DNA of 64,000 nt. It comes from CAUPWF01 sp036656795 (GTDB lineage: Bacteria; Bacillota; Clostridia; Lachnospirales; Lachnospiraceae). Position 1 is the stretch's first letter. Every line of letters begins with the position of its first letter. Below are positions 46,901-55,585 of the stretch, piece after piece. The stretch covers positions 16,571 through 80,570 of the forward strand of contig JAVXHR010000008.1 of NCBI GenBank assembly GCA_036656795.1, in the 5' to 3' direction. Under the pieces are notes generated by a model that saw nothing but the letters and a program-made list of their open reading frames with translations, searched no databases and was not told where the DNA came from. The position numbers were made by a program, and so were the translations under genes.

Positions 46901-49900
46901 AAGCTTATCTCCTTGAAATACGGTGCCCTTATTCACATCTGTTCCCACCTGTTTCGTAAACGTAAGATTTCCTGACATTAAGGTATTTGTTTTTTCTGTA
47001 ATATAATCAAATGTAGCAAATGTATCCGTGGCAATGGTTGGTGCAATGTCCTTTGCTGCCTGTACCGTGAAACTCATGGTGTTGTATGGATCTTGATTTG
47101 GCGTTGTCTCCACAAGCTGGTAATCCCCATAAGGAACATTGTTAAAGGTCACGACACCATTCGCATCGGTAGAAGCTGTTTGGGTTGTAACCGGATACTG
47201 GTCTTTAACCCCATTAAGTCCCGTATAGGTAAGTGTGAATTCTCTGCCTGCCATCAGAGCTGGTGTGATTTGATTGTCTTTTTTAATAATCTTAATAGAC
47301 CCAATCGCACGTTGATTTTCTATCTTTGTTGCTATTGGATCTAACGCATGATCTTTATCTCCCACTTCAATTGCATATGTTTTCTCCACTGTCACATCTT
47401 TTACCAATACGGTAATATTGGTCACCAATGGAATATGCTTGTATCCTGTAGGCACCCCTGTTTCAGCAATAGTATATTCCCCATAAGGGATATTGGTAAA
47501 CGTAACAAGACCATCTTTATCTGTGGCTTGTGATGTTCCGATTCTATTCAATTCCGGAGTTGCCTCAACGTAAGTTCCTTTTTTATATATCCCAAATTCG
47601 GCACCCTTCACCGGAATGTTCTCAGATGTGGCTGTCTGTACATGCTCATATTTCTTCATACGAATGCTGCCTGTTACAAATTCATCTACCAAAATGTATG
47701 GATTCCCTGATGCACCATCACCTGTGAGTTTACAATCTCCTGCTTTTTTTGTAAGGATATAATGATATTCCCCTGAGACAGCGTCCTTGGTTACGACCAC
47801 AGTCATCACTGCATTTGATGCCCAAGGGTTTTTCGCAATATTCCCACCGGTTGTATCTTCTGTAATAGTATAAGTCCCCTCCTCTACTGCCGGGAACTCT
47901 ACCTGACCGCTTGCATTGCTTATCGTCTTCCAGGTTTCCACACGTCCAGAAGCACTGTCTGTTCTCGTCATGGTGAATCCAACACCTTCCAATGCCTTAT
48001 TGGTGTTTCCAAAATCCACATCGGAAGGTCCCATTTTTACGAACCGAATCTTCCCACTGTCTTTTGGTGTATTCTTTTTTACCATTGTATTGCCTTCATA
48101 AAATTGCCCATTTTTCTTAATAACTCTAACCGTTACGTCCTTCCCGTCAACTGATAGAATCTTATCCCCTGCTATTGATGTGAGATTTTCCGTGAACATG
48201 AAATAACTTGGGGTATTCGGCGATGGCAGTACATATCCGGTAGGTGGTGTTTTTTCTGTCACTTCATATACCACATCGGTCTTAAGATTAATGAACGCTA
48301 CGTTTCCCGCCCCATCTGCAGTTACACGAGTTCTGCTTGTTGCATCTGCCATTGGATACGTTCCATTTCTTTCTTTGTATCCAATTAAGACAAACTCCGC
48401 ACCACCTAAGGATATCTGCTGGTCCGCCGCATTCGGATCAGGGTCCTTACTATTTTCACTTAATTTAATAATCTGCAATAACGGTTTCTTACTTTGTTTG
48501 GCATATTTTTTCAGGTCAAATCCTTTATCATAATCACTATCACCCGTAATCTTATCTATAACATCTCCATCAATCTTGGTAAATGTGAGAGTGTTAGATA
48601 TCGCATTCGTAAAATTAGACTGTAATGGTGTGTCAAAGGTCAATACCATTACTTTATTTTTATAATCCGTTCCCGTTGGAATCTCCCACTTAAAGCCAGG
48701 ATTCTTTTCACTTACAACAGGTATTACTGACGCTTTAAACTCTGAAGTTTTATCAACGATACTCCCAGTTGGATTCCCCTGTGCATCTACTGAATCATAT
48801 AGAGACAACTTGTAGGAGTCCTCATCAACACATAGTGGTTCTTGCAATGCCTCATGTACTGTAATTCCACTCATATCAACCATCTGACGGTTCATCACAA
48901 CGGTCCATCGAATTAGTCCCTCGTTTTCTAGGTACTTTCCTTGTTTGGTAATATGATCGTTTTTAATCTTTGCCGTCCCTTGTGCTGCATCTGCTGCATT
49001 CACCGGCGTACCGTAGATATTCCCCGTCAGCGTTGCCTTATTAATCATGGTAACTCCATTGATTTTATCTGCATTTTTCCCCACAAACTTATCATAACGA
49101 TAGGTATCATCCGATAAAATCGTTGTATAGTGAATCGCATACTGATGTCGTAATGCACCTGCTGGGAATGTAAAAGTTACGGTATTCTTTAAGTATTTTG
49201 TCACAGAATCTTTGGTATCTGTTGTTGCTACATACGTAACTATGTCCCCATTATGAAAAGTAATGGTGTGGGCATTGGTATCGACGATACCAGTTTCGCT
49301 TTTTCCATCCACATCTGTTCTGGTGACTTCCCTAAAGGAACCTAAGGTCGAACCTTCCGGCATAGTATCGGTTAAAACCGCATCTGTAATAGGAAGTATA
49401 TTGGGATTCATAACTACGTTCCACCCTACTCCGTGTGTGTTATAATCATAAGATGTTGTAATAGTCTTATCTAGCAATGGATTCGTAATGTTCTTATTTG
49501 CCGTAATCGTTGGTGACTTGGTTATAGAACCTATGGTTGCAGTAACTATTGCATTATTGGTGATATTAAAATTCTGCTCTGTTGCAAAACCACTTGGATT
49601 TTTAATCTTGGTTTTAAATGTAAAATCATAATATTCATCTGGGCTAATGTCTCCAACGGTAACGGTTAACTTGGTTTTTCCACTTCCATCTGAAGTCAAC
49701 TCATAGGTTGGGATTGTATCCGGAACACCTGTTTTTCCAACGGTTCCCACTACATTTTGCGTAGAATCTACACGATTACGTTTGGCGTAAGTAAGACCTT
49801 TATTCTCTGTTGTTGTAATGTCTATAAATGCTTGATCGGTATCTACAAGTTCATCTGTAAAACTAACATTTTTCATCCGAACCCCATAATAATTAAGTTT

Positions 49901-52657
49901 TATACCCCAGGTCATCTCCTGCGTCTTTGGATTATAAGCGATTGCATTTTTCTCTGCAATCTCTACATTTGCATTGACGTCTTTTCCAATATCCACGACG
50001 TCCGGAATCGTAAAACCAGGTCCGATTCCATCGTAGGAAATATTTTCCCACAGCATCTTTACTTTATTATTAATGTCCTTTTTCCCCGCAGTTGCAGCTG
50101 CCATGTAATCTTCGAGTGTCCCACCATTTAGATTCAGATTGGTATGATACTTGATTTGTACTTTTTTATTGGCATAGTCATTAAAGGGAATAATCAGCAC
50201 CGCCTGTTGTTTCTTTTCAGAACCAACCGTAATCTCGTAGGTATAACAAACCGGATTCTTTCCATTATTAGTTAGCGTATTCAACTCCGTTACTGTTAGA
50301 TTTTCATAAGGTGTCGTTCCCACTGTTGCCGTAATCCCTGTTAATATGTTTGTTGTATTCCCATCACGAATCGTGATTCCCTCAGCAAAATCATACTGAT
50401 GGTCTGACCAGCAGATAGTATCAACCAAATAAGCATTTTTCAAAGATGCCAGTGTGGTGTTCACATCAACAGTCCATACAAACCGCTGTCCATCAACCTT
50501 GTCCTGCTTCCCTTCTTTCTTTATAAACATGGTACCCATCTTCGTTGATACTTCCTCTGTGTTGGCAAGTGTCTTGGTTGTATCTTTTCCAAACAGACTG
50601 GCATGATTCTTAAAGGTGTCTGATGGCATCAGGATACCACCATTCATAAATGCTTTGAAATTAGTATCATTTAATCGCATGCTAATCTTAAAATCTGCGA
50701 CCTTTAACTCTTTCCCTACTTCTTGTTTTGGAAATTTATAGGTCAGTGTATTCCCAATCACATTATATTCGTTTGCCTCTTGAACACTATCCGTATTCAA
50801 TGATAGTGTAACATCTGGTGTTCCTTTTAAAATCACTTCACTGACTACCATACCTTCCGGAATCTGATCCGAAAATGTGGTTTCATCCAAATATTTTTGT
50901 GGATTTGGTGAAACTGCATCTTTTACTGCAAGATGGATTTCATAAGGAATCACAGGTGCATCGACTTTTGTCGGTCCTGTCTTCGTTGCAGTATAGTCTG
51001 CATCCACTTTATCACCACCATCCGAAGGGTCTACATGAGCGGTAAGTTCTAGCAGCTTTGTCTCATCATTAATTGTAACGTCTTGTTTCCCATCTCCTTT
51101 TAGTTTATTCTTATCCAATTCTAATTCCAGACTGAATCCGGAACTTACCCTGTAACGATTGTACATCTTGTTATCATACGTAATCACAACTTTACGGGTT
51201 CCTGGTTTATCTTCTACTATTTTATAATTTCCAATACTTATTCCACCATCATCAATCAATGTACCCTCTTTATCAAATGCTGGATCTTTACAACCGGAAA
51301 ATAAGTCGCCAATTGCATATTCATAGATTAATGGTTTGATTTGTGGGTTCTTATGTGCCCCGTCTGCATGATCCTTTAGATATGTATCTATTCTATCTGA
51401 GTATTCCTGGTCTGTCTCAAGACGTGTTTTAACAGGGAAATTATCAGGGTCTGCAGCAACGATTGCTTCCAGTTGACTTTCCAGATAGATATCATCTAAT
51501 ATCGTTTCAAACCCAATACCAACGATGAGTGCATCGTTAGACATTGTGTTATCATATCCATTTTCATTACATATGGTTGTAATCTTTACTTCTCGATATC
51601 CGGGGGCTCCATTAATCGGACTGGTCAATGTTGTGGTATCTGTTTTGCCTTTTAAGGTTACCTTGGTCGCTTTTATACCAAAGATTCTTCGGACAGCACT
51701 TCTCAAAGCCCCAAGAAATCCCTTTGGTTCTTCTTTTTTTTCTGCAATCATAGCATTCACATCTGGGATTGGTGTCTCCCCACTCTCTGCTAATACTTGG
51801 GATTCTGATGGCTGGTTGGGCCCATTGATTCCTTGATTCGCGTCATCTATTATTTCTTCTCGACTATTTTCCAGTGGTGCTTTTGGTAATCGTATTGTAG
51901 CCTGTAATCCATTCTGTAATACTGTGGATACCTCTGTAGTGGTATCTGTCTGCAACCCTTGTGGGAGAATTGTCGCAGACACTGACAAAACCCCAAAGAT
52001 ATTTTGACCTTTGATTGCTTGTGCTGCTTCATTTAACGTTACTGTAATCACATTCTGACTCACCGTATACGTTCCGATAACAGAACCACTTTCTTGGCTT
52101 GTAGTTCCATTTGCCAGATAGCTCTCTTTATCACAGGTTCTTAATTCTAGCGGTTGTGTAGTATCTTCTAGCTTCCATTGTTCTTTGGAGAGGGCATAAG
52201 TAAACGTATCACCACTTTGAAGTGGTGCCTCTTCTGATATGTGTAAGAATTGAAATCCATAATCCAGTGTCATAGATTCAAGAATACTTAGATTCAGTCC
52301 GGAAAGGTCATAAAGAAGATGCTCTGATTTCACAGTCATCAATTCCTTCCCCTGCTCCTGATATGTAATTCGCTGCAACGATAACGCCAATGCATCTGTT
52401 TGGTTGGTCCAATCTACGGCTTCCCTTGTAGGGACAACTTCAACCGAATCTTGAGTCTCCTGAGGTGGTGTCTCAACTGGCGCTTCTTCCTCCGGCATTG
52501 GGGACGGTGTTGGTTTCGTCACCTGTTCTGTCCCTATATCCGCTGCATATGTCATCTGCGATATCGGACTCTGTAATACCATGGACAACACCAATACTAC
52601 CGCAATCATACGCCCTATTGACCAACTATTCTTCTTATGTTTCCCCGTTTTTTTCAT
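40988..52657 (-). CDS. Giant multidomain surface adhesin with SpaA/CnaB-type repeats
   Basis: Cell-wall-anchored protein of 3,889 residues. A signal peptide spans about residues 1-39. Residues about 340-1390 contain several adhesin-like beta domains (phrases such as WTVDVNTTLASLKNAYLVDT and WNVVMNPNILPITDAVLTDT). Residues about 1390-3830 hold roughly 20 SpaA/CnaB-type repeats, counted from the E-x-xAP-GY motif (LTETKAPEGY, VETKTPSGY and similar). In relatives these fold as stalk units with Lys-Asn isopeptide bonds. The C-terminus has NVRTG (from residue 3853), a hydrophobic helix and a KRKKKLK tail. The ribosome site is GGGGAG. It is probably linked to the class B sortase at 58644. Ligand unknown. 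Confidence 0.93.
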   Translation of the reverse strand: MKKTGKHKKNSWSIGRMIAVVLVLSMVLQSPISQMTYAADIGTEQVTKPTPSPMPEEEAPVETPPQETQDSVEVVPTREAVDWTNQTDALALSLQRITYQEQGKELMTVKSEHLLYDLSGLNLSILESMTLDYGFQFLHISEEAPLQSGDTFTYALSKEQWKLEDTTQPLELRTCDKESYLANGTTSQESGSVIGTYTVSQNVITVTLNEAAQAIKGQNIFGVLSVSATILPQGLQTDTTTEVSTVLQNGLQATIRLPKAPLENSREEIIDDANQGINGPNQPSESQVLAESGETPIPDVNAMIAEKKEEPKGFLGALRSAVRRIFGIKATKVTLKGKTDTTTLTSPINGAPGYREVKITTICNENGYDNTMSNDALIVGIGFETILDDIYLESQLEAIVAADPDNFPVKTRLETDQEYSDRIDTYLKDHADGAHKNPQIKPLIYEYAIGDLFSGCKDPAFDKEGTLIDDGGISIGNYKIVEDKPGTRKVVITYDNKMYNRYRVSSGFSLELELDKNKLKGDGKQDVTINDETKLLELTAHVDPSDGGDKVDADYTATKTGPTKVDAPVIPYEIHLAVKDAVSPNPQKYLDETTFSDQIPEGMVVSEVILKGTPDVTLSLNTDSVQEANEYNVIGNTLTYKFPKQEVGKELKVADFKISMRLNDTNFKAFMNGGILMPSDTFKNHASLFGKDTTKTLANTEEVSTKMGTMFIKKEGKQDKVDGQRFVWTVDVNTTLASLKNAYLVDTICWSDHQYDFAEGITIRDGNTTNILTGITATVGTTPYENLTVTELNTLTNNGKNPVCYTYEITVGSEKKQQAVLIIPFNDYANKKVQIKYHTNLNLNGGTLEDYMAAATAGKKDINNKVKMLWENISYDGIGPGFTIPDVVDIGKDVNANVEIAEKNAIAYNPKTQEMTWGIKLNYYGVRMKNVSFTDELVDTDQAFIDITTTENKGLTYAKRNRVDSTQNVVGTVGKTGVPDTIPTYELTSDGSGKTKLTVTVGDISPDEYYDFTFKTKIKNPSGFATEQNFNITNNAIVTATIGSITKSPTITANKNITNPLLDKTITTSYDYNTHGVGWNVVMNPNILPITDAVLTDTMPEGSTLGSFREVTRTDVDGKSETGIVDTNAHTITFHNGDIVTYVATTDTKDSVTKYLKNTVTFTFPAGALRHQYAIHYTTILSDDTYRYDKFVGKNADKINGVTMINKATLTGNIYGTPVNAADAAQGTAKIKNDHITKQGKYLENEGLIRWTVVMNRQMVDMSGITVHEALQEPLCVDEDSYKLSLYDSVDAQGNPTGSIVDKTSEFKASVIPVVSEKNPGFKWEIPTGTDYKNKVMVLTFDTPLQSNFTNAISNTLTFTKIDGDVIDKITGDSDYDKGFDLKKYAKQSKKPLLQIIKLSENSKDPDPNAADQQISLGGAEFVLIGYKERNGTYPMADATSRTRVTADGAGNVAFINLKTDVVYEVTEKTPPTGYVLPSPNTPSYFMFTENLTSIAGDKILSVDGKDVTVRVIKKNGQFYEGNTMVKKNTPKDSGKIRFVKMGPSDVDFGNTNKALEGVGFTMTRTDSASGRVETWKTISNASGQVEFPAVEEGTYTITEDTTGGNIAKNPWASNAVMTVVVTKDAVSGEYHYILTKKAGDCKLTGDGASGNPYILVDEFVTGSIRMKKYEHVQTATSENIPVKGAEFGIYKKGTYVEATPELNRIGTSQATDKDGLVTFTNIPYGEYTIAETGVPTGYKHIPLVTNITVLVKDVTVEKTYAIEVGDKDHALDPIATKIENQRAIGSIKIIKKDNQITPALMAGREFTLTYTGLNGVKDQYPVTTQTASTDANGVVTFNNVPYGDYQLVETTPNQDPYNTMSFTVQAAKDIAPTIATDTFATFDYITEKTNTLMSGNLTFTKQVGTDVNKGTVFQGDKLSGVKFTLSGKNLYGDTITDKVATADAQGVVTFQDVQISAAEGYSLTETAVDGYDITPKTYKVVVTSEATSGGAGVPPNQVKFTITDKVDASNTPLGTPTIIENTPVLGTITFTKYTNQNAVNVKTPLSGVTFELWSAPTSKAGTKVAEKTTGTDGIISFTDVPFGAYVLKETSTPTGYTLLSDISISKAELATGLTADKSAFTYNLTSGTGAATGEVLNPLNLTTIQFEKHNQDGGLVPQVLFHLYRLGDGGKSPANGGSVGDWGVVIAPADTTTYKQYEPQPTVTSTTGKYTVSDLPDGTYKLIEDAGFTDPIEHTVRDIYIVIKGTTVKYTYDSVNGPVVSMHSGTTAQVENKLRYGYIQLKKVDNEKQAAVSGAVFSVYKENEPNTPLFQITTNAQGKFEVPNDGDYGKNGTSIHLVYGNYVIKETMPAPGFKSNAISIPFAFNESNQGHEATAYFSVAADGTTGQVEYVKKGGAEPTDIYSNERIRSALTLTKKDKDTVIPALTGAQFTLQSGNVAIASLQEDGVTGSYRLSNVNNAGGVYNVNNADGVPYLYRQNATTPWKLLPGNYNILETKAPVGYQLPAAPMQITVGNDAQPLAITMTNEKTKIVLTKLNQYKEPVHGDGTAENHLELEIKESNQTTPIWSYNELGGSSNLQPWTIQGFKVDTEYTLTETKTPVGYQTADPIVFRITATGALQVISGAFTAGKASDTNSNWTAATGSEPNKICMRDIEVYRPVQITKEEKDTPTQKLQGIVFSLYKQVGSVPDLVDGTNEDILIGSNLQTGIDGVWKTEDLANDTNHYKSGGLPIGNYYFLETATDTTHVLDTTPVQFVVDATGFDVTKPAADKRVSCTMTNQKFLSHIKMQKLDATDHAPLAGAVFQLEKSKDSGTTWNSYLTNITSGNDGIIQVDLDEKTTYKLTETTPPKGYDACGESEFKVIFSTTEDSDHQTLEIYNTASTTNRHFENISILDTHMTAKGLENVRTLGSMSVDKVGVQVGGSMVPLPGVTFELYQDMDNSKTKTDGDICVGSPLVTDTSGRINAMNLDWGNYVLVETVPAPGYVLLTTSYPFTIDRTQLAYQALSGASAVQNQQNVITVDKTNQKGVPIAGATFTITEKSSGKVIQTLDGDVSTWKLSGLLTGGTTYILTETKAPEGYKIAAPVTFTMGNDGEITIGGTAVANNTITVSDKPIGVRIDKTDITDNSNQILKGAEFTVSGTFATITATEIHITDANKKDALTEQLISGQTYTVKETKAPDGYKMLTKTFTFEVDVDGKVIKISDSTVAEATTWGLRVKDIPFKARFIKTSEDGTTPLVGATFLLQGKFVDVDKLSDYDVTKQGVVWESTKDAYSLDGQFIVGETYQLTEERTVKGYQRLQNPIKMQVSSDGTLTITGGGGTTPQGNVTIDADKVTVRITNQLTEFALDKVSVDPEVGEHIGKLAEATLEIKDANGESLNPKRTWTSDGINQGTIKNLPSGAYMLVETKTPSGYHTANPIRFTLQDDNQIIITNSEGKVEKKNGQDVLVMEDRYVRGTIVLTKQKNVMEGCADSTLGVPSKDTVEPIKGAVFALFYDAGGTHPVVTGSPATAMTGVSDERGQVIFKNLPPDTYYMKETKAPVGCVEAPNTIYQAVIDKAGNYQGLTRMPDGAVMDESNVINDVPRATIVVKKVSKDDESMVLPDSEYGLYRETNGFPKQRDKMAWSGMGMFRIGSSKASVMESQMVAPKAAVADGEWTLIAKATTNQEGKLTFPNVLRGVKYEIRELRASSGSQVSEEPIRIGFITDEEGNAILQDYNNLGGGTAENINGEILWKEPAVKIAITKKDTGGATLSGAELELRDSKGIVLARWISDGTPHVIAGDSKNLKLKTGDQYQLVETRAPQGYAVADPITVTIEPKQVGPKEDYVQQIEMIDLLLSEVPTDRKSMPNDKNVRTGDDTNIVACLMGMLCAGGIVAAFFLTKRKKKLK

Positions 52658-52870
52658 CTTATATCTTCTCCCCTTAAATCACATTGTACAACCACATCAT
52701 CATGTGTATAATTTATTAAATATACTAAGTGTAGTATGTTTAACAATGTAATTCAATAGTTGCTGTAGCCAGTGGTATGAATGGTTGATTTTATGGTTTC
52801 TTATGGTTTGGGACGGGGTATTTTTGAATTGGGGACGGGGTATTTTTGCAAAATACCCCGTCCCCAATTT
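52658..52870. other. Gap between the giant adhesin and aminopeptidase genes
   Basis: 213 bases without a gene. It holds a REP-like element (52810-52869) directly beside the aminopeptidase stop, and a weak minus-strand promoter (TTGTTA, 16-base spacer, TATATT near 52720-52750) for the giant gene. Confidence 0.6.
52810..52869. repeat. REP-like GGGGACGGGG element, copy 2
   Basis: Half-unit at 52810-52826, then a perfect 20-base inverted repeat (52827-52846, 52850-52869) with loop TGC. It ends one base before the aminopeptidase stop codon. Confidence 0.9.
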
Positions 52871-54664
52871 TTAAACTTCTCTTGTATATACTTTTAACCA
52901 TTCTCTTTCTTCTTCTGTAAGATGTGGTGCAATTGTCTGAAATACCATCTTGTGATAGTTGTTTAGATAATTTTTTTCTTCTTGATTTAAAAGTGTTGGC
53001 TCAATACCATCTAAATCAATTGGAACAAATGTACATGGTTCAAATGACATGAATTGACCAAATTCTGTCTTTTCATCCATTCTGGTAATCATCTCATTTT
53101 CAATACGAATACCATGAGAGCCTTCAATGTAAATTCCTGGTTCATTTGTAATAATCATGCCTGCTTCAAATGGGTGGTTTTCGTCACGTAGTGGGTTAGT
53201 CAACCACCGGAATCCCGTTGGTGCTTCGTGAATATTCAATAAATATCCCACTCCATGACCCGTCCCACATTTAAAATCAAGTCCCAAGTCCCACATTGGC
53301 TTTCTGGCAAGGATATCTAAGTTATATCCAATTGCCCCTTGTAAGAATTTTGCCATCGATAGGTTCATCATTCCACGTACAACAGCTGTAAAATGTAATT
53401 TTAACTGATCGCTAATCTCCCCAAGTACCATAGTTCTTGTAATATCTGTTGTTCCCTCATAATAATTCCCACCGGTATCTGTTAGGTAAAGGTGCTCTGC
53501 CAACAATGGCACGTCTGTGTCTTTCGTTGCGCTGTAATGCATCATCGCCGCATGTTCTTTATATGCAGAAATTGGCGCAAAACTTGGCCATAAGAACCCC
53601 TCTTGCTCTGCACGAAATTCTTCTAATTTATCCGAAGCACTAATTTCTGTAATATCAATCTTACCAACATTAGTCTTTAACCAATACATGAATTTTGTAA
53701 ATGCAATGCCATCCTTAATATGACTTTTCTTAAAATTCTCAATTTCCACATCATTTTTTATCGCTTTGAATAAAATGGTTGGATTTGGCGCTTCAATCGT
53801 TGTAACCTCTTGAGAAATGTTGTTATAAAGTGCATAATTTAATTTTCTTGGATCAATTAAGATTGTATCCCGTGCTTGGAATCCTTTTACATATTCGTAA
53901 ATATCATCATATGGGTGTAATACTACATTTATTTTTTTGAATTCCGCAAGAATCACATCATTTAATTTTCTTTCGTCCATAAATACATGCACATCATTCA
54001 TTGTTACAATTGCGTAAGATAACACAAGTGGTGCGTATGCAACATCATCTCCACGAATATTCAATAACCATGCCACATCATCTAAAGAAGATATCACATG
54101 AATCGTTGCCCCAAGCTCTTGCATCTTCTCACGTACACGGGCTACTTTAGAAACCGAACTTTCTCCAGCATATTTTTCTTCCAACAAAAAGGCCGGTTTA
54201 TCTGATAACTCCGGACGATCCGTCCATATATCATTGATCAAGTCACAAGAATAATCAATGCTTCCATTTTTCCCACGAATTACCAATTCTAGATCCTGTC
54301 CCTCGCCTACTGCAATCACACGACCATCAAATCCTAACTTTGCTCCCTCCGGAAGCACCTCTGTCAGATACTCTTCCGGTGTAGGAACTCCCGGTTCTCC
54401 AATCTTGAACAAACGAACTCCACTACCAGCAAGTTGAGTTTCCGCTTGAATAAAATAACGACCATCAGTCCATAACCCCGCATCATCTTTTGTAATCACT
54501 ACCGTACCCGCAGACCCCGTAAATCCAGAGATATATGTTCTCGCTTTAAAATGTTCCCCTACATTTTCACTCTGATGATTATCTGCCGCCGGTACCATAT
54601 ACGCATCCATCTGTTTTTCAGCCATGCACTTACGAAGTGCCGCAACTCTTTCTGCCACTTTCAT
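52871..54664 (-). CDS. Xaa-Pro aminopeptidase, long M24B type
   Basis: Metal-dependent enzyme releasing an N-terminal residue before proline, 597 residues. Two creatinase-like N-terminal domains (about 1-160 and 160-310) precede the catalytic domain, with ligands in YLTDTGGNYYEGTTDITRT, GTGHGVGYLLNIHE and NEPGIYIEGSHGIRIEN. This three-domain layout matches eukaryotic APP1-like enzymes and their bacterial relatives, unlike the 361-residue enzyme at 31818. GGAGGAT precedes the ATG. A promoter lies at 54712-54741. Confidence 0.95.
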   Translation of the reverse strand: MKVAERVAALRKCMAEKQMDAYMVPAADNHQSENVGEHFKARTYISGFTGSAGTVVITKDDAGLWTDGRYFIQAETQLAGSGVRLFKIGEPGVPTPEEYLTEVLPEGAKLGFDGRVIAVGEGQDLELVIRGKNGSIDYSCDLINDIWTDRPELSDKPAFLLEEKYAGESSVSKVARVREKMQELGATIHVISSLDDVAWLLNIRGDDVAYAPLVLSYAIVTMNDVHVFMDERKLNDVILAEFKKINVVLHPYDDIYEYVKGFQARDTILIDPRKLNYALYNNISQEVTTIEAPNPTILFKAIKNDVEIENFKKSHIKDGIAFTKFMYWLKTNVGKIDITEISASDKLEEFRAEQEGFLWPSFAPISAYKEHAAMMHYSATKDTDVPLLAEHLYLTDTGGNYYEGTTDITRTMVLGEISDQLKLHFTAVVRGMMNLSMAKFLQGAIGYNLDILARKPMWDLGLDFKCGTGHGVGYLLNIHEAPTGFRWLTNPLRDENHPFEAGMIITNEPGIYIEGSHGIRIENEMITRMDEKTEFGQFMSFEPCTFVPIDLDGIEPTLLNQEEKNYLNNYHKMVFQTIAPHLTEEEREWLKVYTREV

Positions 54665-54711
54665 TCTAATATCCTCCTTTGACCACTGTCTATCTGTGTC
54701 TTAATGATAGC

Positions 54712-54741
54712 ATTGTATCATATTTCATCAAGTTTGAGCAA
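54712..54741 (-). promoter_or_regulatory. Predicted promoter of the aminopeptidase gene
   Basis: On the minus strand TTGCTC (54741-54736), 18-base spacer, TACAAT (54717-54712) with a TGA extended -10. REP-like copy 3 begins just beyond the -35. Confidence 0.6.
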
Positions 54742-54744
54742 GTT

Positions 54745-54808
54745 GGGGACGGGGTATTTTTGAATTGGGGACGGGGTATTTTTACAAAATACCCCGTCCC
54801 CAATTCAA
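54745..54808. repeat. REP-like GGGGACGGGG element, copy 3
   Basis: Half-unit at 54745-54762, then a perfect 23-base inverted repeat (54760-54782, 54786-54808) with loop TAC. It lies between two divergent promoters, so it cannot be the terminator of either flanking gene. Confidence 0.9.
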
Positions 54809-54813
54809 ACACC

Positions 54814-54842
54814 TTGACATCTTCTTTTCTCTATTGTATTGT
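54814..54842 (+). promoter_or_regulatory. Promoter of the ABC exporter operon
   Basis: TTGACA (54814-54819), 17-base spacer, TATTGT (54837-54842), 46 bases before the ATG at 54888. Confidence 0.75.
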
Positions 54843-54887
54843 CTATCTAATACAATAATATTTTATTAAAAACTAGGGGGTTTTTAC

Positions 54888-55580
54888 ATGCTGGAAATAC
54901 AGAATATCACCAAAAAATATGGCACCTATCTGGCGGTGGATCAAGTAAGTTTTACAATTCCCGATGGAAAGACAGGTATTCTTCTTGGCCCAAATGGTGC
55001 CGGAAAGTCTACTATTATTAAAAGTATTGCCGGATTATTAAAATACACCGGTGGCATCGGAATCCAACAATTGCCTGCGCGAAGTATTGAAGCAAAGAAA
55101 ATATTTGCCTATGTCCCGGAAATTCCCGCTATGTTTCAAGCTCTTACGGTTGCGGAACATGTGGAATATATTCGCAAAGCATATCACGCCACGATTACCG
55201 ACGAAGAGGTTGATAATTTATTCGCTCGCTTTGAATTGTCCGACAAAAAAGATAAATTAGGAAACGAGTTATCCAAAGGAATGATGCAAAAAGTAAGTAT
55301 CTGCTGTGCGCTTGCTATCAAACCGAAAGTGATTTTATTAGACGAACCTATGGTAGGGCTTGATCCCAGTGCCATTAAGGAATTGAAGTTAGTAGTATCT
55401 GAATTAAAAGACCAAGGAACCACCATCTTAATCAGCACCCACATGCTTGATATGGTAGAAGATATATGGGATATTATGTTCATTATGGAAAAAGGTCATA
55501 TTATTGCTAATTACAACAGAGAAGATGTGGAAGGACAGAATATTGACGAATTATTCTTTCGCGTCACTAAAGGAGAGTGA
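54888..55580 (+). CDS. ABC transporter ATP-binding protein
   Basis: Cytoplasmic ATPase of an exporter-type ABC system, 230 residues. Walker A GPNGAGKST (near residue 36), signature ELSKGMMQKVS, Walker B VILLDEPMVGLD and the switch His (STHMLD) are all intact. GGGGG precedes the ATG. It is followed after 5 bases by a large membrane protein, its likely partner. The substrate is unknown. Systems with this layout are often linked to export of peptides, drugs or membrane-active agents, which is only a family trend. Confidence 0.92.
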   Translation: MLEIQNITKKYGTYLAVDQVSFTIPDGKTGILLGPNGAGKSTIIKSIAGLLKYTGGIGIQQLPARSIEAKKIFAYVPEIPAMFQALTVAEHVEYIRKAYHATITDEEVDNLFARFELSDKKDKLGNELSKGMMQKVSICCALAIKPKVILLDEPMVGLDPSAIKELKLVVSELKDQGTTILISTHMLDMVEDIWDIMFIMEKGHIIANYNREDVEGQNIDELFFRVTKGE

Positions 55581-55585
55581 CCCCT

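Noticed and set aside
40988..52657. Many plus-strand frames within the giant adhesin
   Set aside because: They are antisense shadows without ribosome sites or family resemblance.
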